Below the pieces are notes generated by a model. It made no database searches. It was not told the origin of the DNA and was given only the letters and a program-made list of their open reading frames with translations. From positions 21,368 to 85,367 of the forward strand of contig JAFXQK010000014.1 of assembly GCA_017527205.1 (NCBI GenBank): a stretch of 64,000 nucleotides of DNA, in the 5' to 3' direction. This document shows, piece after piece, positions 9,733 to 17,663 of this stretch. How positions within the stretch are numbered: the stretch's first letter is position 1; the number at the start of each line of letters is the position of its first letter. Both the position numbers and the translations under genes were made by a program. The stretch comes from Lachnospiraceae bacterium. Lineage in GTDB: Bacteria > Bacillota > Clostridia > Lachnospirales > Lachnospiraceae.

Positions 9733-9769
9733 CGGCCCCTTTTTTGTCTGTTTTTACCACAAAAGGCCG
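9733..9769 (-). terminator. Rho-independent terminator after the exporter operon
   Basis: CGGCC...GGCCG with an inner TTTTGT/ACAAAA stem, flanked by an A-tract on one side and a T-tract on the other. Read on the minus strand it ends in GGGGCCGTTTTTTT, downstream of the AbrB-tailed ATPase stop at 9847. The T-tract also exists on the plus strand, so it could stop transcription both ways. Confidence 0.75.
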
Positions 9770-9846
9770 CTTTTTTTTCCGCATTTTGGAAATCGCAATA
9801 TTTGTTAAATGACTTTTTGAAAAAATTAGCCAAAATTCATAAAGAA

Positions 9847-10770
9847 TTAAGAAAGTTGCATTTCTTCTTCAGATTTTGCGGTTTTTTCTTCCTCAGGAGA
9901 GGTAATAATGATCTTTCCCTCCTTCATTTCCAGCTTTAACTTATTTCCGGAAAGATGAAGTTCATCGAGCAGCTCTCTCGGAATCTGAACGCGGCCTGCC
10001 TTATCCATGACCACGTACTCTTCCTGCGTATCCTCGTTTCTCCAGTCAACGGACACCTCCTTCAGACGGTCCGCATAGCTCTCCTTCAGGATACGCTCAC
10101 TGCTGATCTTTCCATCCCTGATGGCCACCACACGCTTTACCTTCTTCGAAAGTGCCACGTCATGGGTTACGATCAAAATGGTCTGGCCCTCCTTGTTCAG
10201 CTCCGTAAACAGGTCAAAAATATAATTTGCCGTCATCGGATCCACACTACCGGTAGGCTCGTCCGCCAAAAGAAGCTTCGGTGAGTTTGCCAGGGCAATC
10301 GCGATGGCAATTCTCTGCTGTTCACCACCGGAAAGCATGTTCAGCCTGCTGTGCTTCTTGTGAGACATGCCCACGCGCTCCAGCAGTTCCAACGCCTTCT
10401 CCCGCTTCTTTCTTCCGCTAGCCAGATGCATGGGAAGCATGACGTTCTCGAAGGCCGACAGATAAGGCAGTAAATTACGCCCATTATTCTGCCACACAAA
10501 GCCAACCGTATCGCGCTTATAGACCACCAGATCCTTCTCGGTCATGGTAAACAGGTTCTTGCCACCCACGAGAAGAGATCCCGCACTCGGTCGATCCAGG
10601 CCGCCGATCATGTTGAGGAAGGTCGACTTACCGCTTCCGCTGTTACCGATCAGCGCCGTCAGCTCGCCCTCCTCCACGGTCAGGTCTAAGCCCTGCAGCG
10701 CCAGCACCTCCGTCTGTTTTGTCTTATAAATCTTTACCAGGCCGTCCGCCTGTATCATATTCTCCGCCAT
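9847..10770 (-). CDS. ABC transporter ATPase (MacB/LolD class) with C-terminal AbrB-like domain
   Basis: 307 residues. Walker [10 protein letters not shown] lies at 42-50, the signature LSGGEQQR at 146-153, Walker B LLLADEP at 166-172 and the switch His in VTHD at 201-204. After the ATPase core a 37-residue segment at 254-290 ([20 protein letters not shown], then [14 protein letters not shown]) matches the swapped-hairpin pattern of AbrB/SpoVT/MazE domains. It is followed by an acidic tail. The ATG at 10770 has GGAGG 5 nt upstream. A longer frame runs upstream into the neighbouring gene, but it lacks such a site. It lies 16 nt after the partner ATPase gene and should drive the FtsX permease encoded upstream. 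The tail could bind DNA or simply dimerise, and the sequence does not settle this. Confidence 0.88.
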   Translation of the reverse strand: MAENMIQADGLVKIYKTKQTEVLALQGLDLTVEEGELTALIGNSGSGKSTFLNMIGGLDRPSAGSLLVGGKNLFTMTEKDLVVYKRDTVGFVWQNNGRNLLPYLSAFENVMLPMHLASGRKKREKALELLERVGMSHKKHSRLNMLSGGEQQRIAIAIALANSPKLLLADEPTGSVDPMTANYIFDLFTELNKEGQTILIVTHDVALSKKVKRVVAIRDGKISSERILKESYADRLKEVSVDWRNEDTQEEYVVMDKAGRVQIPRELLDELHLSGNKLKLEMKEGKIIITSPEEEKTAKSEEEMQLS

Positions 10771-10786
10771 TTCGTCCTCCAAACAC

Positions 10787-11491
10787 TTAAGCGTCGGCTT
10801 GCTGCGAGATCTGCACTCCGTTTTCCAGCTCAATGACCATGTCGCCGGCATCCATCAGTCCGACGTCATGCGTAGTCATCACGATGGTTACGTGCTCCTT
10901 CTTCGTCATCTCCTGGAAAAGCTTGGTCACCTCTGCCGCCATGGCACTGTCGAGCTCCGCCGTAGGCTCATCCGCAAGGATAATGCTCGGGCTGTGCGCA
11001 ATGGCTCTTGCGATGGCCACGCGCTGCTGCTCACCACCGGACATCTCCGAGGGCATGTGATGCATACGGCTTCCAAGACCAACCATTTTCAGGCACTCCT
11101 CGACGCGTTTCTTATGATCTCCCTTAATGCCCGCCATTCTCATGGAAAACTCCACGTTCTGAAAGGCATTCATGCTGGGAATCAGGGATACGGACTGAAA
11201 GACAAAGCCAATCTTTTTTCTGCGAAGCTTCTCCTTCTGAAAGGCACTCAGCCTGCTGACGTCCTGTCCGTCGATAATGACCCTTCCCGTCGTAGGGTTG
11301 TCCAGCGCGCCAACGATATTCAGCAGCGTTGTCTTTCCCGAACCGGATCTTCCCTTTAATATTGTAAGAATTCCCTCGGGAATGTTTGCGTTTACGCTTT
11401 TTAACGCCTGGAAATCTCCGCTGGCCGTGGAGAACGTCCTCCCGACGTTTTGGATCTCTATGATGTAATTCTTGCTGCGATCTTCTTCCAT
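10787..11491 (-). CDS. ABC transporter ATPase (MacB/LolD class)
   Basis: 234 residues, the standard size for this class. Walker A GRSGSGKTT is near 45-53, the signature MSGGEQQR near 143-150, Walker B IILADEPTAELD near 163-174 and MTTHD near 198-202. AAGGAG is placed well before the ATG at 11491. It lies between the FtsX permease gene and the second ATPase gene. Two different ATPases in one FtsX-type operon suggest a heterodimeric motor, or one ATPase for each half of the permease. Members of this class export peptides, lipoproteins or antibiotics, or act in signalling (BceA-like). The substrate is unknown here. Confidence 0.92.
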   Translation of the reverse strand: MEEDRSKNYIIEIQNVGRTFSTASGDFQALKSVNANIPEGILTILKGRSGSGKTTLLNIVGALDNPTTGRVIIDGQDVSRLSAFQKEKLRRKKIGFVFQSVSLIPSMNAFQNVEFSMRMAGIKGDHKKRVEECLKMVGLGSRMHHMPSEMSGGEQQRVAIARAIAHSPSIILADEPTAELDSAMAAEVTKLFQEMTKKEHVTIVMTTHDVGLMDAGDMVIELENGVQISQQADA

Positions 11492-11508
11492 CTTAGCTCC
11501 TTTTCGCC

Positions 11509-14322
11509 TTATTCTTCACCAAGCTTAAGTGCCTTCGTAACATTCATCTTAAATACCAGAGTGATCAGGGTCAGCAGGCACAGTGCCATGACGCCCGCGA
11601 TCACCAGATAGAGCCTGTTCATGTCCGTCTGATTGACGATCAGCTTCATCGGCAGCACCTGATTGGAGGCCGCATAAGCCGTCTGCAGCATGGGCACGAA
11701 CATTCTCGAGGTCAGGGTACCGATGCCAATTCCGGCAAAGATCGAGAGTACGCCAGAGAAAATCTGCTCATTGATCAGCATGTGGAACAGCTCACCCTTA
11801 TGCATGCCGCATGCGCGAAGCACGCCGAAGATCATTTCCCTCGAGCGAATCGACATGATCCAGTAGATCAGATAACCTACCGCGCAAAGGATGATCGTTA
11901 CGATAAAGCCCATGGTCAGCACGCCGTTGGTACCCTGAAGCAGGGGGTCCTGTACGACCTGTCTCATGGCAGCGGCCTTATCTGCATACTTCACGACGTG
12001 GATGTTTTTCTCCTTTATCCATTCATAGATGGCATCGGAGGTTGCACCGGGCTCTAGCTTCGCCCAAATTTCATAGGGATAAATTCCTAAATTCTTCTGA
12101 ATGGTCGCAAAATTGGCAATCACGAGAAGATTGTTCTGCTTCTGCGCCGTTCCGTCCGCACCCACCGTGATGGAGGTCGGCTCATAGCCCGGCCAATAAT
12201 CAAAGAAATCAACAATTTTGGCCTGAATGATAGTTCCGTAGCGATCCTTATATTCGACACTGTCGCCAACCTTATATCCAAATACGTCGCGGAAGTTTGC
12301 GGACAGCAGCACGCCATCCGGCGCCACGGCCAGTTCATTCAAGTACTCACGATACGGCTTGCCCGTCAGCTCCGCTTCCAGATTCGTAATGGTTCCATAT
12401 TCCTTCGTATGAATTCCAAGAATCGTACAGGCAGACTGCGTTTTGTCTACCGTTTTGACGGAGCCGCGCTCATCCAGGAATACCTTGGTATATGCTTCCA
12501 CGCCAGGCATGGAGGCGAATCTGCTGTAATCAGGCTCCATGTAAGCTGCCGTTGCCGTATCCGTGGGATTGTCCGTACTGGAGGGAACCTTGTTCCAAAC
12601 CTCCTTGATGACAATGTCCACGGGCTCTAAGTACTCCGTATTCTCCTTGGCATTCTGCAGAATGGTTCTTGCAACAACCGCATGATACATGCCAAGGGAG
12701 ATGGTCAAAATCATGAACAGCATGATGAACTGCTGTTTTCTTCCGTTCTTTACGTTCTCCATGAAGGACGCATAGCTGGCAGGCTTCCAAAAGCGCTTAC
12801 CCATCAGATAAATCAGATGGATCACGAGCGGCTGAAGTCTTAAGAACAATAGTCCCATGCCTACTATAAATAAGGAAGAACTTAAGTACAGCAGGGGATC
12901 CAGCGTCTGTCCCTCCATGACGGAGGCGGCCAGACTGCCCTGATTCTTCGAGAAATTGTAGTAGCCATACAGGGAGATGCCAAGCAAAATAACGTCAAGG
13001 AAAATCTTCTCCCACCAGGATCTCTTTCTCAAAGCATTGGACTGCTTCAGCTTTACGATCGTCAGACGGCTATGCTTCAGCGCGGGGATCGTCATGATCA
13101 GAACGCATCCCACCGCAGCCGCAATGGCATAACTCCATACCGACTGGTCAAACTTGATGTTGAGCTGACGCCTTACGTTGAACTCCAGGAAGTTCTGGGT
13201 GGAACCCAACAGTCTGCAAAACACCGTTCCGAGCGGAATGCCCGCCGCCGCGCCAAGGAGCGTCAGGAACGTGCTCTGGTACAAATAGAGCCGGAACATC
13301 TGGCTGCTGGAGCCGCCACGGCTCTTCATGACGGAAATCTCATTTCTCTCCATGTCATACATCTGACCGGAAATCATAAACAGGAACGCGCAGAGCAAAA
13401 TCAAGACCGGAACCTGTAAAATAAAGAGTGCCGCTTCAATTCTCGTGCGCTTGGAAAGGTAATTTTCCAAAAGCTCGCGATATTCCGGCTTTGACATCGT
13501 CTTGCGGATGGCGCTCTCCTCCGTATAGTAGACCGTCTTTTCCATCAGCTGATCCACCTTCTCGGCGGTGATGTCATCATACTCAAATAAATTAAAGAAC
13601 TGACAGGTGATGGAATAGTGATAAGCATTTTCTCCAAGGAAGTATTCCCGAAACAGATCCTCTTTCATCAGCGCAACAATTCCCATGTCGGAGGGCTTCA
13701 CCTGCCAATAAAAGTCCGTGCTGTCCTCCTCCGCAAATACGCCAACAATCTTAATGCGAATCATGTTTTTATTGGCGTCTGCGAGTCCCGTAAATTCAAA
13801 GGTCTCGCCTACAAGCAGGTTATTATTCACCAGACAATCCTGACTCACGACGACCTCAAAGGCACCGTCCTCGGAATATCCACTCTCAGAATACATCTCA
13901 CCGGAGAGCAGCTTTGCATGCTTCTCCAGATTTGACATAAAGCCAAGTCGCAGGCCGTCCGTTCCCAGGTCCGTCCTGTTCCAGGTTGATTGGAGCGGAG
14001 CCTTTGACAAGGAATAGTAATAGATTCGCTCCCTCTCCGTTACCCCCATGGCGCCGTCCATCTCCGCCATGGCATTTTCCAGCTTTACAATGGATTTCCC
14101 TTCTCGGTCATTCTTTGCAATCATCAGCATGGAATTCATGGCCGGCCAAAGGCCCTTTTCTGAAACATAATCGTCAAATTCATCCTTGATCATTCGGTCA
14201 AAGGCGGCATTTCGATACAGTGGAAAGCTCACCACCGTAGCAATCAAAAGGATACAGCCCAGCAGAAGGCACAGAACCATCCATTTTTTATGCCATAACT
14301 TTTGCAACATTACTTTGAGCAT
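11509..14322 (-). CDS. FtsX-like ABC permease, large, with extracytoplasmic domains
   Basis: 937 residues with about ten membrane helices: one at ~15-36, three around 310-425, a pair near 475-520, one near 545-565 and three at ~815-925. Two FtsX-type cores are recognisable, the first around SVMKSRGGSSSQMFRLYLYQ and the second around REMIFGVLRACGMHKGELF. Large outside domains lie between helices at ~40-300 and ~570-800. This duplicated-FtsX layout resembles the MacB/YtrF/BceB group. It overlaps the upstream adaptor gene by 13 nt and is followed by the ATPase genes. With three adaptor modules encoded upstream, an efflux or lipoprotein-release role is likely. A sensory role is possible. Confidence 0.88.
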   Translation of the reverse strand: MLKVMLQKLWHKKWMVLCLLLGCILLIATVVSFPLYRNAAFDRMIKDEFDDYVSEKGLWPAMNSMLMIAKNDREGKSIVKLENAMAEMDGAMGVTERERIYYYSLSKAPLQSTWNRTDLGTDGLRLGFMSNLEKHAKLLSGEMYSESGYSEDGAFEVVVSQDCLVNNNLLVGETFEFTGLADANKNMIRIKIVGVFAEEDSTDFYWQVKPSDMGIVALMKEDLFREYFLGENAYHYSITCQFFNLFEYDDITAEKVDQLMEKTVYYTEESAIRKTMSKPEYRELLENYLSKRTRIEAALFILQVPVLILLCAFLFMISGQMYDMERNEISVMKSRGGSSSQMFRLYLYQSTFLTLLGAAAGIPLGTVFCRLLGSTQNFLEFNVRRQLNIKFDQSVWSYAIAAAVGCVLIMTIPALKHSRLTIVKLKQSNALRKRSWWEKIFLDVILLGISLYGYYNFSKNQGSLAASVMEGQTLDPLLYLSSSLFIVGMGLLFLRLQPLVIHLIYLMGKRFWKPASYASFMENVKNGRKQQFIMLFMILTISLGMYHAVVARTILQNAKENTEYLEPVDIVIKEVWNKVPSSTDNPTDTATAAYMEPDYSRFASMPGVEAYTKVFLDERGSVKTVDKTQSACTILGIHTKEYGTITNLEAELTGKPYREYLNELAVAPDGVLLSANFRDVFGYKVGDSVEYKDRYGTIIQAKIVDFFDYWPGYEPTSITVGADGTAQKQNNLLVIANFATIQKNLGIYPYEIWAKLEPGATSDAIYEWIKEKNIHVVKYADKAAAMRQVVQDPLLQGTNGVLTMGFIVTIILCAVGYLIYWIMSIRSREMIFGVLRACGMHKGELFHMLINEQIFSGVLSIFAGIGIGTLTSRMFVPMLQTAYAASNQVLPMKLIVNQTDMNRLYLVIAGVMALCLLTLITLVFKMNVTKALKLGEE

Positions 14323-16487
14323 ATTTCCATCCCTTCCGTCAGTCCCTCGACCACCCAGTAATAGCTGTCATTATAACCGCCAGACACGAAAAACTGCGCC
14401 TTTACCTTACCATTTTCATCCTTAATATAGACATAGGTCTTTCCACCATTGTCATACACCGCCGCTTTCGGCACGATCAAAACATTATCCATGGTTCTGG
14501 TCTTCGCCGAAACAGTATACCGAAAACGATCCCACCAATCTCCGGCAAGCGCTCCCTGCAGGACGTCCTCCACGGCTTCCTCAGGAAGCAGAATCTTCTT
14601 GGTATCCGTCTGAAGCTCCCTTCCGACGCCTACCTTGGACATGGTAACCACCTTACAGGTAATCTTTTGTGGTTTCTGCTCTGCATCCGTATACTCCACG
14701 GTCACCATATTGCCATACTGAAGCATCTGATTGGCATCTTCCACCTGAACGTAACAGCTACTCTCATCAGCAATCACCGCAATCGTGGCATTTTTCTGTA
14801 CGATGGATTCCTTTACAAGGTTATTATCCATCCGCAAAATCACGCCCGTCTTCTGCGCCACAATCTGCTTGGTGGCAAAATCCTTTTTTTGCTGAGCAAT
14901 CGTTTTCTGAATGTCTGCAATCTGTTCCTCGTAGTTTTTTACGGACTCAAGATAGTACTCTTCCCCAGCATCCTTTTCGTTTTCCTTCCGAAAATCAGCA
15001 AGTCGTTCCTGCAGACGCGTCAGTCTCGTCTCGTTTCTGGAAAGTGCGATGTTGTCTGCCTCCACGCGTACTGTTGCAATGACGTCGCCTTTGTTTACGT
15101 GCTGGAAGAGCTTCACCTGATATTCTCCGAAATAGGTCGTTCCGTTTTCGATGGGATTCTTTAATTCCTCGCTGTTGGAATAGGTCAGCTCCGCCCTTTC
15201 GGAAAAGTCCGTATGGAATTCTCCCCTGCCAATCTTCACGGTCTTCGAACCATCCAGCTTCTGGGCAGCGTTATACAGCACCTTGTCCCCTTCCTTCAGG
15301 CCACTGAGAATCTCGGTATAGGTTCCGTCACTATATCCCGTCTGGATATTGGCGCGGATGCTTTTTCCATCCTGATAGAGATAAACAAAGCTTCCCATCT
15401 CATCCTTGCGAATGCTCCCCTTGGGAATGGAAAGCACGTTCTCATAGCGTTTGGAAATCACGGTGATCACGGCATAATCGCCGACCTGAATCTCCTCGCC
15501 CGTTCCCTCCGGCAAATAGAAGGTGGAATAGACCTTGCCGCCATTTGCGGACTGCCTAGCGTATTCATCTGAGGACATTGCTTCGTATTCCACTTGATAC
15601 TTCACGCCGTCCACCAGCGCATACACCTCCTGCGCATTCTTAATCGTGTTCTTATTGATATAGTCGCATTTCAGAATCTTCTTATTTAAGTCACCCACCG
15701 CGACCACGGGCTGATCCGCCGAAAGCCAGCGATTATTGCCAAACTCCGTCAAGGCAACAAGCTCTCCGTCCATGTTCGAAGTAATCATGGCGTTTTGACG
15801 ATTCTGCTGCAGGGTCTTTAACAGATACTTTTGATGGGCCAAATCCAATTCATATAAATCCTTGCGCTGTTGCAGCCCAAGCTCAATGGTATCCGCCGCA
15901 TGCTTTGCGATGCGATAATCTCCCATGAATCTGTCATACATGGCACGCCAGGCAGCATACTTGGGATTCTCCACCATCTCGCCGCTTCCGTCCTGCGCGG
16001 GAATCTTCTCCGGCTCCTCCACGTTTTCATACTGCTCATAAGCCCATTTGGCATTGGTCTCCTGCCTGCGATATTCCTCCAGGCTCTTTTGCTGCTTTTC
16101 CACGAATTTCTGATACTCTTCCTGCATGGAAGCAATGGATTCCTTTTTCGCCTTAATCTGCTCGTCAATGCTTTCCGTGTTAGAGCTGATGAGCTGCTGC
16201 CCCGCCTTGACGGTCTCCCCCAGATATGCCCCGTAGGAGCCGAACGCAAATGCATATTCTGCTGCGTATTCCTGGACATAGGGCACAACCGTTGCCGCAT
16301 AAACCGAAGCCGCATACATATTGCGAATGGCAGCCTCCTCGAAGCTGACCTCGGCATTTACCGGTTCAATCAGCTCGATCTCCTGAGAAACCTTCGCCGG
16401 CTCCGCGCTTCCCGTTCCCACATTGCATCCGGCAAGGGACAGGATCATGCTTCCTATGAGTAATAACGTTACGCTTTTCCTTCTCAT
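14310..16487 (-). CDS. Double membrane-fusion (HlyD/MacA-like) adaptor lipoprotein
   Basis: 725 residues, about twice a normal adaptor. Lipoprotein signal LSLAGC puts the lipidated Cys at 21. The body appears to be two adaptor units in tandem. Unit 1 (~40-420) has a long coiled-coil hairpin at ~105-230, then a barrel segment with SIPKGSIRKDEMGSFVYLY and GLKEGDKVLYNA. Unit 2 (~425-725) has a coiled coil at ~490-555, a half-lipoyl-like KTGVILRMDNNLV, then LIVPKAAVYDNGGKTYVYI and ends in VEGLTEGMEI. The ATG at 16487 overlaps the stop of the preceding adaptor gene by 4 nt. It overlaps the FtsX gene start by 13 nt. It should link the FtsX permease to the cell envelope. Confidence 0.8.
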   Translation of the reverse strand: MRRKSVTLLLIGSMILSLAGCNVGTGSAEPAKVSQEIELIEPVNAEVSFEEAAIRNMYAASVYAATVVPYVQEYAAEYAFAFGSYGAYLGETVKAGQQLISSNTESIDEQIKAKKESIASMQEEYQKFVEKQQKSLEEYRRQETNAKWAYEQYENVEEPEKIPAQDGSGEMVENPKYAAWRAMYDRFMGDYRIAKHAADTIELGLQQRKDLYELDLAHQKYLLKTLQQNRQNAMITSNMDGELVALTEFGNNRWLSADQPVVAVGDLNKKILKCDYINKNTIKNAQEVYALVDGVKYQVEYEAMSSDEYARQSANGGKVYSTFYLPEGTGEEIQVGDYAVITVISKRYENVLSIPKGSIRKDEMGSFVYLYQDGKSIRANIQTGYSDGTYTEILSGLKEGDKVLYNAAQKLDGSKTVKIGRGEFHTDFSERAELTYSNSEELKNPIENGTTYFGEYQVKLFQHVNKGDVIATVRVEADNIALSRNETRLTRLQERLADFRKENEKDAGEEYYLESVKNYEEQIADIQKTIAQQKKDFATKQIVAQKTGVILRMDNNLVKESIVQKNATIAVIADESSCYVQVEDANQMLQYGNMVTVEYTDAEQKPQKITCKVVTMSKVGVGRELQTDTKKILLPEEAVEDVLQGALAGDWWDRFRYTVSAKTRTMDNVLIVPKAAVYDNGGKTYVYIKDENGKVKAQFFVSGGYNDSYYWVVEGLTEGMEICSK

Positions 16488-17578
16488 TTCAGAATAACCT
16501 TCTCCCCTTCTTCCAGCCCTTGGGTAATCTCTGCCAGGCCATTACCGGTAAGTCCAACCTGAATCCACTTTACGTCTCTGGAGCCTTCGTCATTCATCAC
16601 GTAAACATACCATTTATCATCCGCGCTGTGTACCGCCTCAATGGGAAGCGTCAGCACGTTCTCTCTGCTGTCAAGAATCACGGTTACCGTCCCATTGTCG
16701 CCAGCGTTGAAAATGACACCCTCAGCTCCCTCGACGATGGTGAAAAACATCTGATCCGTCCAGTCCTGAATCTGATAAGGCTCTACCTTATAGGTTCCCT
16801 TACCAGGGCCGCTGACCACGTTCATCTCCAGCTGATCGCCCTCATGAACGGCAGACTTGTAAGTCATGATTTTTGTCGAGAAAAAGCATTCGGAATTATC
16901 CTTGACCTGCATGATGACCTCATCACGCACTGACGTAGAACCCTCCAAATTCTTCTTCACGATGGTAACAATGCCATCAATGGGCGCATAAAGCTTACTC
17001 TGGCGCACCTGCGACTTGACCTGATTTAGCTGCCGTTGATCTGCGGCAATCGCGTCATTATAATCCTGTCGCGTATAATCATTGTTCTTTTGAAGGTTTT
17101 CAATGTCCCCCGTCTGGTCAAATCCGCGGTCATAAAGCTTATTGAGCCATCTTCTGGAGATTTCATAATTCTCATTGTCATCAATCTGCTCCAAGAGAAT
17201 CTGATTTCTCTTAATCTGATACTCCAGCTGCTCAATTTCCGCCTCCCTGCTGCCGCCCGAAAGCTCTGCAAGAAGCGTTCCCTTTGCCACGGTGTCGCCG
17301 TCCTTGACATACACCTTCGAAACCAGCTTGCCGCTGACGCCAAAGGAAAGATTCTCACCATTATATTGGGTATAGGTACAACGAAGTCCCGTACTGCTGA
17401 CCACGTTTCCACGCACGACGGCCGCCAGCTTGTAATCCACCTCCGGCGCCTCCTGCTCCACAATCACCCTTTTCTCGTCTTGCTCTGCCTCCTGCGTGCA
17501 ACCTGAAAACGCTGCAGTTATGACAAGCCCTGCAGCAAGTAACCAAATCTTCGTTTTGTTTTTTCTAAATTTATACAT
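16484..17578 (-). CDS. HlyD/MacA-like efflux adaptor lipoprotein
   Basis: 364 residues from the ATG at 17578, which has GGAGG 7 nt upstream. An upstream in-frame codon is less well placed. Lipobox: Cys near residue 27 in FSGC after a hydrophobic core. A short coiled-coil hairpin lies at ~115-190, flanked by lipoyl-like halves (KVYVKDGDTVAKGTLLAEL and KLYAPIDGIVTIVKK). The C-terminal barrel contains LPIEAVHSADDKWYVYVM and ends in GLEEGEKVILK. It is the first gene of the exporter operon and is translationally coupled to the double adaptor. Together they give three adaptor modules for one FtsX permease. Confidence 0.87.
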   Translation of the reverse strand: MYKFRKNKTKIWLLAAGLVITAAFSGCTQEAEQDEKRVIVEQEAPEVDYKLAAVVRGNVVSSTGLRCTYTQYNGENLSFGVSGKLVSKVYVKDGDTVAKGTLLAELSGGSREAEIEQLEYQIKRNQILLEQIDDNENYEISRRWLNKLYDRGFDQTGDIENLQKNNDYTRQDYNDAIAADQRQLNQVKSQVRQSKLYAPIDGIVTIVKKNLEGSTSVRDEVIMQVKDNSECFFSTKIMTYKSAVHEGDQLEMNVVSGPGKGTYKVEPYQIQDWTDQMFFTIVEGAEGVIFNAGDNGTVTVILDSRENVLTLPIEAVHSADDKWYVYVMNDEGSRDVKWIQVGLTGNGLAEITQGLEEGEKVILK

Positions 17579-17601
17579 GGAATTTCCTCCCAAACGTTAC
17601 T

Positions 17602-17663
17602 ATTTTACAATCTTCCATGTAATCTTGCATCCCATATTGTGCTATTTTTTTTACACATCTTGC
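17602..17663 (-). promoter_or_regulatory. Promoter and activator-like repeats upstream of the exporter operon
   Basis: On the minus strand, TAAAAT at 17607-17602 is a plausible -10 with a poor -35 (ATGCAA) 17 bp upstream. GCAAGAT occurs at 17663-17657 inside TAAGCAAGATGT and again at 17628-17622, with GCACAAT at 17642-17636, 21 bp from the first copy. This repeats the arrangement found upstream of the sugar ABC operon, so both may respond to one regulator. Confidence 0.4.
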
